This document shows positions 1-6,852 of a DNA stretch of 10,249 nucleotides, in pieces (the first letter of the stretch is position 1; each line of letters begins with the position of its first letter). The notes beneath the pieces are model-generated. The model ran no database searches and was not told where the DNA came from. It was given only the letters and a program-made list of their open reading frames with translations. The DNA is from JBLHKW01 sp047618565 (GTDB taxonomy: Bacteria; Planctomycetota; UBA1135; GCA-002686595). The stretch spans positions 1 through 10,249 of the forward strand of contig JBLHKW010000170.1 of assembly GCA_047618565.1 (NCBI GenBank). Reading direction: 5' to 3'. The position numbers and the translations under genes are program-made.

Positions 1-2
1 GG

Positions 3-482
3 ACTGCGCGCGCCTTCATGCAGTGCCTCGCACGTACCGGACCGCGCGCGGACGGCCACGGCGCGTCCCTGATCTTCACGGGCTCCACGGCCGGTCACTT
101 CGGAGAGCGCGGGCACGCCGACTACGCGGCCAGCAAGGCCGGTCTGACGGGCCTCATGATGACCCTCAAGAACGAGATCGTCCTGCTCGACCGCTACGCA
201 CGCGTGAACGTCGTCGAACCGGGCTGGACGGTGACCGAGATGGCGCGCCGCAGCATCCAGGAACCGGGTGTGGTCGAACGGGTGGTGCAGACCATGCCCG
301 TGCGCCAGCTGGGCCGGGCCCGGGACATCGCGCGCACCACGGCTTTCCTGGCGTCACCGAGTGCCGCGCGCCACATCAGCGGCCAGGTCATCACCGTGGC
401 CGGCGGAATGGAAGGCCGCATCCTCTGGGAGCAGGACCAGGTCGACGGCGACCAGGTGCGTCAGCGACTGACGACGGACTAA
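3..482 (+). CDS. SDR-family oxidoreductase, C-terminal part (5' end outside window)
   Basis: This is the C-terminal part (159 codons plus TAA) of a classical short-chain dehydrogenase/reductase, an NAD(P)-dependent Rossmann-fold enzyme that oxidises or reduces hydroxyl/keto groups. The reading frame is open at the left edge, so the N-terminal TGxxxGIG cofactor site is not visible. Visible SDR landmarks are the catalytic Ser in IFTGSTAG (codon at 84-86), the catalytic Tyr and Lys of YAASK (codons at 123-125 and 135-137), the VEPGW segment after strand 6 (matching the usual PG motif), and the family C-terminus GQVITVAGG. The tail after GGMEGRILW is short and acidic. The substrate cannot be read from this fragment. 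It converges with the glycosyltransferase gene across a 98-base gap, so it is not in that operon. It could be a nucleotide-sugar-modifying enzyme, but the FabG/sugar-alcohol type is equally possible. Family confidence is high; function is unknown. Confidence 0.9.
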   Translation, partial: TARAFMQCLARTGPRADGHGASLIFTGSTAGHFGERGHADYAASKAGLTGLMMTLKNEIVLLDRYARVNVVEPGWTVTEMARRSIQEPGVVERVVQTMPVRQLGRARDIARTTAFLASPSAARHISGQVITVAGGMEGRILWEQDQVDGDQVRQRLTTD

Positions 483-502
483 GGCACTGGCGACGGACTA
501 GC

Positions 503-529
503 AGCCCGTGGTGAAAGTCACGGCGGGCT
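503..529. terminator. Stem-loop between convergent genes, possible bidirectional terminator
   Basis: AGCCCG (503-508) pairs with CGGGCT (524-529). Inside a 2x2 internal loop, GTGA (511-514) pairs with TCAC (518-521) around an AAG loop. It lies between the SDR stop (482) and the glycosyltransferase stop (581), where both transcripts should end. Neither side has a proper U-tract, so an intrinsic terminator is only plausible. It may instead be a 3'-end protecting hairpin or a rho-assisted site. Confidence 0.45.
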
Positions 530-580
530 CGAAGCCGGCCGTTCGTGGTATTTCGTCCGCGTGCTCATGAATAGATCGGG

Positions 581-1747
581 CTAGAAGAGCCCCTGCATCC
601 TGGGCTCCTCGCCCGTGGACTTGAGCGCGGCCTGGTAGGCGAGCAGGGTGTTGCGTGCGCACTCACGCCACGTGAATTCCCGCGCGCGCGCGCGGCCGCG
701 TTCGATGAAGGATGCGCGGATGTCGTCCTCCTGGAGCAGGCGCCGGGTGGCTTCGAAGATGCGCTCGGGGTCGGTGGGCTCGACCAGAAAAGCCGCGTCG
801 GCGCAGACTTCGGGCATGGCGGTCACGTGGCTCGTGACCACCGGCGTGTCGCAAGCCATGGCCTCGAGGGGCGGCAGCCCGAAGCCTTCGTTGAGGCTGA
901 CCCAGAGCAGGACGTCCGCCTGGGCGTAGAGGCGCGTGAGTTCGGTCTCGTCGACATGACGGCGAAGCTCGACGCGGTCGCGCACCGGGCTGCTGGCGAG
1001 GGCCTTGTGAAAGTGGTGCGCGCCGAAGCCGTCGCTTCCTACGACGATCCAGCGTTGCGGGTGGCCGTCGCGGCAGAGCAGCTCGAAGGCCTGCAGCATG
1101 CGCAGGTGGTTGCGTCGGGCTTCGATGCGACCGACGGTGAGCAGGTAGGGGGCGGTCGCGGGCGGGTAGCCGCCCGGCGGAAGCGTGCGCACGATGTGGT
1201 CGCAACCGGGCGAAGTGACGGTGACGCGGCCGGGGTTGATGCCGAAGGACATGACGACCTCGGCGCCCACGTACTCCGACGGAACCAGGATGCGTTCGGC
1301 ACGCTCGATGAGCGTCTTCCAGGCCGCATGCCGTTGTATTGCTCGCTTGGGCGAGGCGTAGCCGGCGTCCTCGGGCTGGCCGCGGTCGAGACCGTCCGTG
1401 CAGTCGCCGATGGTGACCATCTCGACGGCGCTGCGCACGTGCAGGCTGTCGGGGCGCGTGTGGTGGTAGACCTCGCAGCCGCCGATCAGGTCATCCACAC
1501 CCTTCGAGAGCTTGCCGAGCAGCCACGGGGTCCAGCGCCGCGGGAAGCGCAGGCGCACGAGCTGAGCCTTGCTCTCGGTCAGGCCGAGCTCGTGCCGCGC
1601 GAGACGTACCGGTTCGCCGCCATAACCGAAGAGCCCGAGGTTGCCGTCGAAGCGCAGGTCGCCCATGGCGCGTACGAGCTCGCGCACATAGCGCCCGCGC
1701 CCCTGCAGGTCGCTCAGCGCCGGGAGGTAATCGATGCCAACTCGCAT
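581..1747 (-). CDS. Glycosyltransferase, GT-B fold, family 4 (GT1/RfaB-like)
   Basis: The 388-residue protein is full length for a retaining GT4 glycosyltransferase. Such enzymes move a sugar from a nucleotide donor to a lipid-linked or polysaccharide acceptor at the cytoplasmic face of the membrane. The N-terminal acceptor domain begins MRVGIDYLPA with the glycine-rich GRGRYVREL segment (residues 17-25). The C-terminal donor domain opens at about residue 201 with YLLTVGRIEARRNH. It carries the EGFGLPPLEAMACDTPV signature (287-303), whose paired glutamates E287 and E295 match the family EX7E motif. No signal peptide or membrane helix is seen. The ATG at 1747 is supported by a very strong Shine-Dalgarno sequence. 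It is the last gene of the dehydrogenase-flippase-transferase operon, 35 bases after the flippase stop. The sugar and acceptor cannot be deduced. Family assignment is secure. Confidence 0.95.
   Translation of the reverse strand: MRVGIDYLPALSDLQGRGRYVRELVRAMGDLRFDGNLGLFGYGGEPVRLARHELGLTESKAQLVRLRFPRRWTPWLLGKLSKGVDDLIGGCEVYHHTRPDSLHVRSAVEMVTIGDCTDGLDRGQPEDAGYASPKRAIQRHAAWKTLIERAERILVPSEYVGAEVVMSFGINPGRVTVTSPGCDHIVRTLPPGGYPPATAPYLLTVGRIEARRNHLRMLQAFELLCRDGHPQRWIVVGSDGFGAHHFHKALASSPVRDRVELRRHVDETELTRLYAQADVLLWVSLNEGFGLPPLEAMACDTPVVTSHVTAMPEVCADAAFLVEPTDPERIFEATRRLLQEDDIRASFIERGRARAREFTWRECARNTLLAYQAALKSTGEEPRMQGLF
681..694. repeat. (CG)7 dinucleotide run in the glycosyltransferase gene
   Basis: Fourteen bases of perfect CG alternation encode the RARAR part of the C-terminal GRARAREF segment. 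It could form left-handed DNA or slip, but it is most simply Arg/Ala codon usage in a GC-rich gene. Confidence 0.6.
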
Positions 1748-1751
1748 GGTT

Positions 1752-1758
1752 ACCTCCT
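1752..1758 (-). promoter_or_regulatory. Strong Shine-Dalgarno site of the glycosyltransferase
   Basis: On the minus strand AGGAGGT lies four bases before the ATG at 1747, a near-complete complement of the 16S rRNA 3' end. It fixes the start codon. It is by far the best ribosome site in the window. Most other starts here have little or none. Confidence 0.85.
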
Positions 1759-1782
1759 AACCTAACCGGGCGCGCCGGGTGC

Positions 1783-3090
1783 TCACGGGAGGAGAAGCTG
1801 GGAAAGGGCGCGTCCGATGAAGAACAGTGCCGGGCCGACCAGCCAGCCCCAGGCACGGTGGCCGAACGGAATGGCGGCGCCCGCGCGTGCCAGGGTCCAC
1901 GCAGCGCCGAGGGCGACGACGACTTCCGTCGCACAGGTCGCGATCGCGGCGCCCTGCATGCCGAGACGTGGGACCAGGAAGGTGTTGCCGACGAGGTTCA
2001 CGGCCAGGGCCGCCGCAGCGACCCGCAGAACACCACCTGAACGGCCGCTCGCCACGACGCCGGTCAGGAATGGTGCGCCGGCGTAGACCGCGGCACACGC
2101 CAGGAGTAGCCAGCGCAGGCTGGGAGCGGCGATCACGAAGTCCGGTCCGAACAGGGCCAGGACTCGCTCGCTGAAGGGCCAGAGCAGGCCCGTGCCGATT
2201 CCGGCCAGGGCGAACAGGGGCTGGGCGAGGTTCGAGACAGCCATACCGAGCCGGCCCGCGGCGTGTTCTCGCGTCAACCACGGCAATGCGGCCAGGGGAG
2301 CGAACACGGCCACCATGATCGCGTAGGACATCACGCGTACCGCGATGTTGTAGTGACCCAGGGCGGTGTCGTCGATCAGTGCGCGAATGAACAGGTTATC
2401 GACATAGAAGTAGGCCTGCTGGCAGAGACCCGCCACGCCCATCGGCAAGGCACTCCTCAGGAAGGGTCGCCAGTCTATGGCGGGACCCGGCGCGCTCGGG
2501 AGGTGTCTGCGGGCGACCAGGTGCTGGAGCAGGTTGCCGACGATGCTGCCCGAGGCGTGTCCGAGCAGGTACGCGGCGGGGGAGCGGACCTCGAGCGTGA
2601 TCAGCAGGATAGTCGTGGCCAGGGACAGTCCCGCGGCGACGGCGCGGATCAGGACCGGGCGGCTCCATGCGATCCGGTTGCGGAAGACCAGGTTCGACAG
2701 TTCCAGGGCGTGCGTCAGCGGGTAGCAACTCGCCAGGAGGATCCACCACGCACCCTGCTCACCGATCGCGAACGCGCCGACGCCCACGATCAGGATGCCG
2801 AGGGTCGCGGTGGCGAGCCGCAGTCGACGCGCGACGCGCAGTACACCCGGTACACGTTCTGGATGCTCTGCGGTCCACTGCACGGTCGCGTGCGCGGTCC
2901 CCATGTCCGCCAGGCTGTCGAGCAGCATGAAGATCGCCAGGTAGAACGTGAACCTGCCGAAGTCCGCCGGTGCAAGGTGGTGTACGAGCAGGTACAGCGT
3001 TACGAGCGTGCACGCGGAACGCCACAGGCGCCCGAGCACCAGCAGGCCCGTGCTACCCCATACCCGACCTGGAACTTGTTTGAGCTGCAT
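1783..3090 (-). CDS. Polysaccharide/oligosaccharide flippase (Wzx-like, MOP superfamily)
   Basis: The 435-residue polytopic membrane protein is typical in length and pattern for the Wzx/RfbX polysaccharide transporter family, which flips undecaprenyl-linked oligosaccharides across the inner membrane. About twelve hydrophobic segments are visible, for example TGLLVLGRLWRSACTLVTLY near the N-terminus, the stretch around LGILIVGVGAFAIG, and the C-terminal VGPALFFIGRALSQLLL. APADFGRFTFYLAI near the N-terminus is the characteristic xxxEFGxYxxxxA-type stretch of the family. A mid-protein SALPMGVAGLCQQAYFYVDNLFI is the matching start of the second half. GTG at 3093 immediately precedes the ATG at 3090, and I prefer the ATG. 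No Shine-Dalgarno is visible, which suggests weak initiation or dependence on the upstream gene. It sits between the dehydrogenase-family gene and the glycosyltransferase on the same strand. The transported glycan is unknown. A MATE drug exporter is less likely given the neighbours. Confidence 0.88.
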   Translation of the reverse strand: MQLKQVPGRVWGSTGLLVLGRLWRSACTLVTLYLLVHHLAPADFGRFTFYLAIFMLLDSLADMGTAHATVQWTAEHPERVPGVLRVARRLRLATATLGILIVGVGAFAIGEQGAWWILLASCYPLTHALELSNLVFRNRIAWSRPVLIRAVAAGLSLATTILLITLEVRSPAAYLLGHASGSIVGNLLQHLVARRHLPSAPGPAIDWRPFLRSALPMGVAGLCQQAYFYVDNLFIRALIDDTALGHYNIAVRVMSYAIMVAVFAPLAALPWLTREHAAGRLGMAVSNLAQPLFALAGIGTGLLWPFSERVLALFGPDFVIAAPSLRWLLLACAAVYAGAPFLTGVVASGRSGGVLRVAAAALAVNLVGNTFLVPRLGMQGAAIATCATEVVVALGAAWTLARAGAAIPFGHRAWGWLVGPALFFIGRALSQLLLP

Positions 3091-3115
3091 CACGGGCGGC
3101 CCGGGGCGTGCAATC

Positions 3116-3131
3116 TCGGGGCTGGCCCCGA
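3116..3131. other. Short GC hairpin between dehydrogenase and flippase genes
   Basis: TCGGGG (3116-3121) and CCCCGA (3126-3131) form a six-pair stem with a CTGG loop (a seventh C-G pair is possible). It lies in the 76-base spacer between the dehydrogenase stop (3167) and the flippase start (3090). There is no U-tract on the minus-strand side, so it is more likely an intra-operon mRNA structure (decay or attenuation) than a terminator. In DNA of this GC content it could also be chance. Confidence 0.3.
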
Positions 3132-3166
3132 CCCATGGCGGGCCCGTGCGGGCGCGCCGCTTCGCA

Positions 3167-4189
3167 TCAGGCGGGCGAGAGGCTGTCCTTCAGGCGCCGG
3201 GTGATCTCGGCCGTGAACTCCGTCGTGGAGAGCTTGCCACCGATATCACCGGTGGTTTGGCCCTCAGCGATCGCGGCGAGGATCGTGGTGCGCAGGGTCC
3301 TGCCGGCCTCCTGCTCGCCTATATGGCGCAGCATGTTCGCGAGCGCGAGCAGTGCGGCGGTCGGGTTGCAGATATTCTGGCCGGCGATGTCAGGTGCCGT
3401 ACCTCCCGAGGGGTCGAACATGGCGATCGTGACCTGCCCGCTGGAATCGAATGCGTAGGAAGCGCTGTCGCCGAGGCCGACCGACCCGATCAATCCGCAG
3501 GCGGAGTCCGAGAGGAAGTCTCCGTACTCGTTCGGACATACGATCACCCGGTAGCGTTCCGGGAACATGATGATGCCGGCCAGGAGTGCGTCGAACAGTT
3601 CGCGCCGATAGGGCGTGGCCGGGTAGTCGCGCGCGACGATACCGACCTCTTCCTCGAACAGGCCATCGGTCGCCTGCTGGATGGTGTACTTGCTGGTCGA
3701 GACGACGCCGCAGCTGCGCAGCTGTGCCAGACGGAAGGCAAAGCGCGCGGCGAAGCGCGACGGGCGGCGCTCGATGACCCGCAGGGACACGGCAGTGTCC
3801 GATCCGATGCGACGGCCCACGTCCTCGTACGTGCCACCGGTCGCGATCCGGATCACGTCGATGTCGATCGACTTCGTGAAATTGGTCTGGATGCCCGGAA
3901 TGGTGCAGACCGGTCTGTGGATGACTGCGAATTGCAGGCGCGAACGCAGGATCCTGTTGGGGCTCTCCTCGGTGGTCGCGGTGGGGTACTTCAGCGCCGT
4001 ACCGACCTCACGGATGCGAGTCTCAGCCTCGTCGAAGAGTGCTGATCCTCGCTTGCGGCGATTCTCGTCCGACAGATCGATCTGCTGGAAATCGAGCTCG
4101 AAGGGCAGTGCCGCGGACACCTCGTGCACGCTGGCCGAAAGCTCACTGGAAATGCCGTCGCCCAGGAGTTCGATGATCTTGTACGCCAT
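3167..4189 (-). CDS. Divergent isocitrate/isopropylmalate dehydrogenase-family protein
   Basis: The 340-residue protein belongs to the beta-hydroxyacid oxidative decarboxylases (isocitrate, isopropylmalate, homoisocitrate and tartrate dehydrogenases). Landmarks in order are LLGDGI (8-13), LRSRLQFAVIHRP with the substrate-type arginines R82 and R92, R114 and the catalytic-type Y121 in IRIATGGTY, and K167 in STSKYTI followed by TDGLF. D200 lies in ELFDALL, D224 and D228 in NEYGDFLSD, D267 in TAPDIAG, and the C-terminus carries DIGGKLSTTEFT. By alignment in my head these keep the catalytic Lys/Tyr and metal-binding Asp set. D267 suggests NAD rather than NADP. Several usual residues differ: the His of HGSAPDIAG is Gly, the Asn after the catalytic Lys is Thr, and the Glu of RExT is Ile. 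The protein is therefore probably not housekeeping LeuB or Icd. An in-frame TAG just upstream makes ATG 4189 the first usable ATG; no good Shine-Dalgarno is seen. It is the first gene of the glycan operon. Its substrate is unknown. Confidence 0.85.
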   Translation of the reverse strand: MAYKIIELLGDGISSELSASVHEVSAALPFELDFQQIDLSDENRRKRGSALFDEAETRIREVGTALKYPTATTEESPNRILRSRLQFAVIHRPVCTIPGIQTNFTKSIDIDVIRIATGGTYEDVGRRIGSDTAVSLRVIERRPSRFAARFAFRLAQLRSCGVVSTSKYTIQQATDGLFEEEVGIVARDYPATPYRRELFDALLAGIIMFPERYRVIVCPNEYGDFLSDSACGLIGSVGLGDSASYAFDSSGQVTIAMFDPSGGTAPDIAGQNICNPTAALLALANMLRHIGEQEAGRTLRTTILAAIAEGQTTGDIGGKLSTTEFTAEITRRLKDSLSPA

Positions 4190-4339
4190 CTTAGCAGCTA
4201 TCTAATTGGAGTTTCCTCGACCGGAGGTGCGTGCTGAGCTGGCAGAATTGCCTGGTAGCGGGCACGCGCGGGCCTGCGGCGAGGCGAGCAGAATAGCCCG
4301 ACCCCGATCCGCAAGCACGCTTCGATCCGCCGTTACCCG
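4190..4339. promoter_or_regulatory. Divergent intergenic region, presumed promoters for both flanking units
   Basis: These 150 bases separate the starts of the divergently read dehydrogenase operon and lipoprotein unit, so at least one promoter in each direction should lie here. I see no convincing -35/-10 pair. Two small inverted repeats could be operator halves: CCTC(4215-4218)/GAGG(4224-4227), and GGCA(4241-4244)/TGCC(4249-4252) around GAAT. The first ~20 bases next to the dehydrogenase are AT-richer than anything else nearby (AATTAGATA on the minus strand), which may be a promoter element close to a short or absent leader. Confidence 0.4.
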
Positions 4340-6223
4340 ATGACTCTTCGAGCACTCAGCCTGAGCGCGGTCCTGGCGGGCTGCCTCCCGGCACCGGTGG
4401 TCCAGGCCCCGGCGCCGACCGGTGCGCTCCCGGCCGGAATTCGAGGGCCGCTTCAGGTGGGAGCGCCCGCCGGGCCTGGGGTGCTGCTCGTTTCGATGCT
4501 CGACAACGGGACCTTCGATCAGCGACCGCCGCAATTCCGGGACTCGGACGGCTTGCGGCGCGTGCCCTGGTGGAAGAGCGCCGCGGGTGCCGAGCAATGC
4601 GTGGAGCTCAAAGGACGCACATGTCTGCGCACGGCGCCCGGGGAGTGGGCCTCGCAGCCGGTCGCGGCCCATGCCCCCCTGCAGCAGGGGCTGGAGGTAC
4701 GCGGCTACGTCAAGGGACGCGGGCTGCTGGTACTGCGGGACGGTGCCGGTCGGGAGATGCGTGTCGCCGTGGGATCGGATGGGGCCCCACAACCGGATGG
4801 CTTCGAGCTCTTTGAGGTCCCCTTTTCGACGTTCGCAGCCACCCTGGGCGCGGACGCCGAGGCGCCGACGCCGCGCTACGTTCTCGCGCTACGCCCGGAT
4901 GGCACTTCGACCGCCCACTGGTCCGGGATCGACGTGCGCGTGCCCTTGCCCGATCCCGGCGCCGCAGCCCTGCGCGCCGACCTGATCCGTGAGCTCGACT
5001 GGATCTTCGGTCTATGGCTGGAGCACGCCGCCGACGACCTGGGCCCGCGTTCGACAGGGTTTCTGGCCCAGCGCTTCGACATCCTGACGGGCGCGGCGCG
5101 GGAGCGCGTCCCGGGCGCGCACAACATCTTCTTCGATCTGCTGATGCGTGCCACGCGCGTGCACGACGAGCCGCGCTGGGACGCGGCCTTTGACCGTTTT
5201 CTGACCGACTTCCTCGAGCTGGGATTCGATCCGGGGACGGGCCTCCCGAGGCACTGGGATGTGGAGCGCGACGAGCCGCTCGATGCCTACCTCGAGATCG
5301 CGGAGACCCTGCGTTTCCTGCTGGATGTCGCCAGCGATGGCCCGCGCGCGCACCGCGAGCGAGCACTCGAGCGCGCGCGCGCGATCGGACAGACGGTTCT
5401 CGAGCGTGGGGTGCTCCCGGATGGACGCGTGGCGGTCAAGTACCGCGCCGCGGACGCCAGGCCGAACGTGGACGTGATCGCCCTGCGCCAGCTCGACCTG
5501 CCCGCTCAGCTGGGGCGGCTCGGAGCCATCGTCGGTGACGAGCGTTACCGCGATGCCGCGCTGCACGCCCTCGGCGTGCTCGAGTACGCACACATATGGC
5601 CCGGCGTCTGGCATTCGATCGATCCGGGTTTCGACGACCAGTTCGGCCACTACGGGGCGCGCGCCGCCGTGCTGTGGCGCGCCTGGCCCGATGAACGCAG
5701 TTTTCGGCGTCTGGCGTACTCGGGACTCGGTCACTACGTACCCCTGTGGGCTGACGCGCTGCGCCTTGGCGGAAACGTGGCCGCCGATCAGGTGCGCTGC
5801 TGGGCCATCAGCCTGGACGTGATCGACCTGGAGCCGAGCGCGCTGGAGCATCTTGCGCCGGTGCTGGCAGACGCGGGACGCGCACACTTCAAGGGCCAGC
5901 AGTACGGCAACGGCGCATGGGGCGACGTGACGCATTTTGGCTTCGATCCACAGCCGCACCTGCAGGTCGGCGATCTCACGGGTGTGCCCCAGAACCTGCT
6001 CGAGGGTCTGGCGCTGCTGCACGACGCGCAGCTGGCGCGCGCGGGAGGCATGCCGCTCGACGAGGTGCGCGCGCGTTTCTGCGCGGTGTGGGAGAGCAGT
6101 CGCGAGCACTACCGCAGGCCGTTCGGCTACCTCGCGACCCGCGAGCAGGCGGCGGGCGACAATCTCTCCTTCGGTTCGCTGCGCCTGGCCGTCGGGCTCG
6201 TGACCATGCTGGAGCGCCTGTGA
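4340..6223 (+). CDS. Lipoprotein with beta-sandwich-like N-terminus and alpha/alpha-barrel-like C-terminus, unknown function
   Basis: The 627-residue protein starts with a short lipoprotein signal, MTLRALSLSAVLAGC, whose lipobox LAGC gives Cys15 as the lipidated residue. Leu at +2 suggests the outer membrane under the Lol rule. A Pro/Ala linker follows to about 45. Residues 53-203 look like a jelly-roll carbohydrate-binding module (MLDNGTFDQ at the start, beta-rich with glycine turns, ending in WSGIDVRVPLP). From about 208 to the end it is helix-rich with repeated aromatic helix pairs, as in (alpha/alpha)6 toroid glycosidases, lyases and epimerases. A Trp/His/Asp cluster, HIWPGVWHSIDPGFDDQFGH (418-437), plus KGQQYGNGAWGDVTH (518-532), would suit an active-site cleft. 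I cannot name a family. Its N-terminus lacks a Shine-Dalgarno, but the lipobox fixes ATG 4340. It is translationally coupled to the next gene and divergent from the glycan operon, so a role in binding or processing an envelope glycan is a reasonable inference only. Confidence 0.8.
   Translation: MTLRALSLSAVLAGCLPAPVVQAPAPTGALPAGIRGPLQVGAPAGPGVLLVSMLDNGTFDQRPPQFRDSDGLRRVPWWKSAAGAEQCVELKGRTCLRTAPGEWASQPVAAHAPLQQGLEVRGYVKGRGLLVLRDGAGREMRVAVGSDGAPQPDGFELFEVPFSTFAATLGADAEAPTPRYVLALRPDGTSTAHWSGIDVRVPLPDPGAAALRADLIRELDWIFGLWLEHAADDLGPRSTGFLAQRFDILTGAARERVPGAHNIFFDLLMRATRVHDEPRWDAAFDRFLTDFLELGFDPGTGLPRHWDVERDEPLDAYLEIAETLRFLLDVASDGPRAHRERALERARAIGQTVLERGVLPDGRVAVKYRAADARPNVDVIALRQLDLPAQLGRLGAIVGDERYRDAALHALGVLEYAHIWPGVWHSIDPGFDDQFGHYGARAAVLWRAWPDERSFRRLAYSGLGHYVPLWADALRLGGNVAADQVRCWAISLDVIDLEPSALEHLAPVLADAGRAHFKGQQYGNGAWGDVTHFGFDPQPHLQVGDLTGVPQNLLEGLALLHDAQLARAGGMPLDEVRARFCAVWESSREHYRRPFGYLATREQAAGDNLSFGSLRLAVGLVTMLERL
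5371..5383. repeat. GC dinucleotide run in the lipoprotein gene
   Basis: Thirteen bases of uninterrupted alternating GC inside the coding region encode part of LERARAIG. Such runs can slip or form left-handed DNA, but here they follow from Arg/Ala codons in a GC-rich gene. Confidence 0.6.
6211..6214 (+). promoter_or_regulatory. Ribosome binding site deciding the GTG start of the acetyltransferase
   Basis: GGAG inside the last codons of the lipoprotein gene lies five bases before GTG 6220. This supports GTG 6220 rather than ATG 6262 as the start, and makes the GTGA stop/start overlap functional. Confidence 0.6.
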
Positions 6224-6852
6224 ACGGCTCGGCCGCCAAGCGTCCGGTGCTCGCGGACGCCATGCTGGAAGGCGAACGTGTGGTCCTGCGACCGCTCGTT
6301 CCTGGGGACGCGGAAGCAGCTTTTCCGCTCATCCACGAGCGCGCCCCGGTGCTCGAGTGGCTCGTATGGCAGGGTCCGAAGGACGTCGCGGACCTGCGCA
6401 AGCGTTTCGAGCACTGGCACAGTTCGACCGAGGGGGGCCACGGTTACCGCTTCGCGGTCGTCGAGCGCGAGACCCAGAGTTTCGTCGGTACGATGGGGCT
6501 GGGCTGCGGCGACCCCCTGTTCAACACGGAACTCGGGTACTGGCTGGCCGAGGAGGCTTGGGGCCGAGGGTTCGGGAGCGAAGCGATCAAGCTGGCGGAC
6601 CGACTCGCCTTTGGCTACCTGAAGACGACCGTCGTGACGGCCGAGGTCTTCGTGGGCAACCACGCGTCATGCAAGGTGCTCGAGCGTAATGGCTTTCAGC
6701 GGGAGAGCCGGACTCAGCGCGCGCCGGGCGTACCCATACACGCGCGCGGCTCGGAACGCTGGTTCTACACGCTGACCCGTGGCGACTACACCCGCGCGAA
6801 TGCGGACTATCGGGCCCCGGTCGAACGGGTGGATCTGGTGGCCACCGGATGA
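6220..6852 (+). CDS. GNAT-family N-acetyltransferase (RimJ/RimL-like)
   Basis: The 210-residue protein transfers an acetyl group from acetyl-CoA to an amine; RimJ/RimL relatives act on protein N-termini, amino sugars or small amines. Motifs are the beta-1 start GERVVLRPLVPGDAEAAFPL (18-37), VVERETQSFVGTMGLG (80-95), the ELGYWL strand (104-109) followed by the acetyl-CoA pyrophosphate loop WGRGFGSEAI (114-123), and the late NHASCKVLERNGF segment, all diagnostic of this subfamily. The GTG start overlaps the lipoprotein stop in a GTGA quartet, with GGAG five bases upstream. ATG 6262 would shorten it to 196 residues and is the alternative. No signal peptide is seen, so it is cytoplasmic. Translational coupling to the lipoprotein is unusual and suggests a shared process. 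The tail after about residue 175, ending VERVDLVATG, is not conserved in the family as I know it. Confidence 0.92.
   Translation: MNGSAAKRPVLADAMLEGERVVLRPLVPGDAEAAFPLIHERAPVLEWLVWQGPKDVADLRKRFEHWHSSTEGGHGYRFAVVERETQSFVGTMGLGCGDPLFNTELGYWLAEEAWGRGFGSEAIKLADRLAFGYLKTTVVTAEVFVGNHASCKVLERNGFQRESRTQRAPGVPIHARGSERWFYTLTRGDYTRANADYRAPVERVDLVATG

Noticed and set aside
681..694. (CG)7 run as a possible regulatory Z-DNA element
   Set aside because: It lies within coding sequence and is explained by Arg/Ala codons, so I keep it only as a repeat.
827..1765. 312-codon plus-strand frame opposite the glycosyltransferase
   Set aside because: It is a mirror frame of a well-supported GT4 gene, with no recognisable motif.
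2263..4045. Long plus-strand frames opposite the flippase and dehydrogenase genes
   Set aside because: The translations are rich in Arg, Gln and Gly with no fold-like pattern. The minus-strand genes carry family motifs.
4240..4252. TGGCA...TTGC resembling a sigma-54 promoter
   Set aside because: The GG and GC elements are 7 bases apart instead of 10, so it does not fit the sigma-54 rule.
5012..6109. 365-codon minus-strand frame opposite the lipoprotein
   Set aside because: It shows no domain character; the plus strand has a lipobox and a coherent protein.
5917..6219. Upstream extension of the acetyltransferase frame
   Set aside because: It overlaps the lipoprotein coding region by 300 bases and is low-complexity; the GNAT domain begins after GTG 6220.
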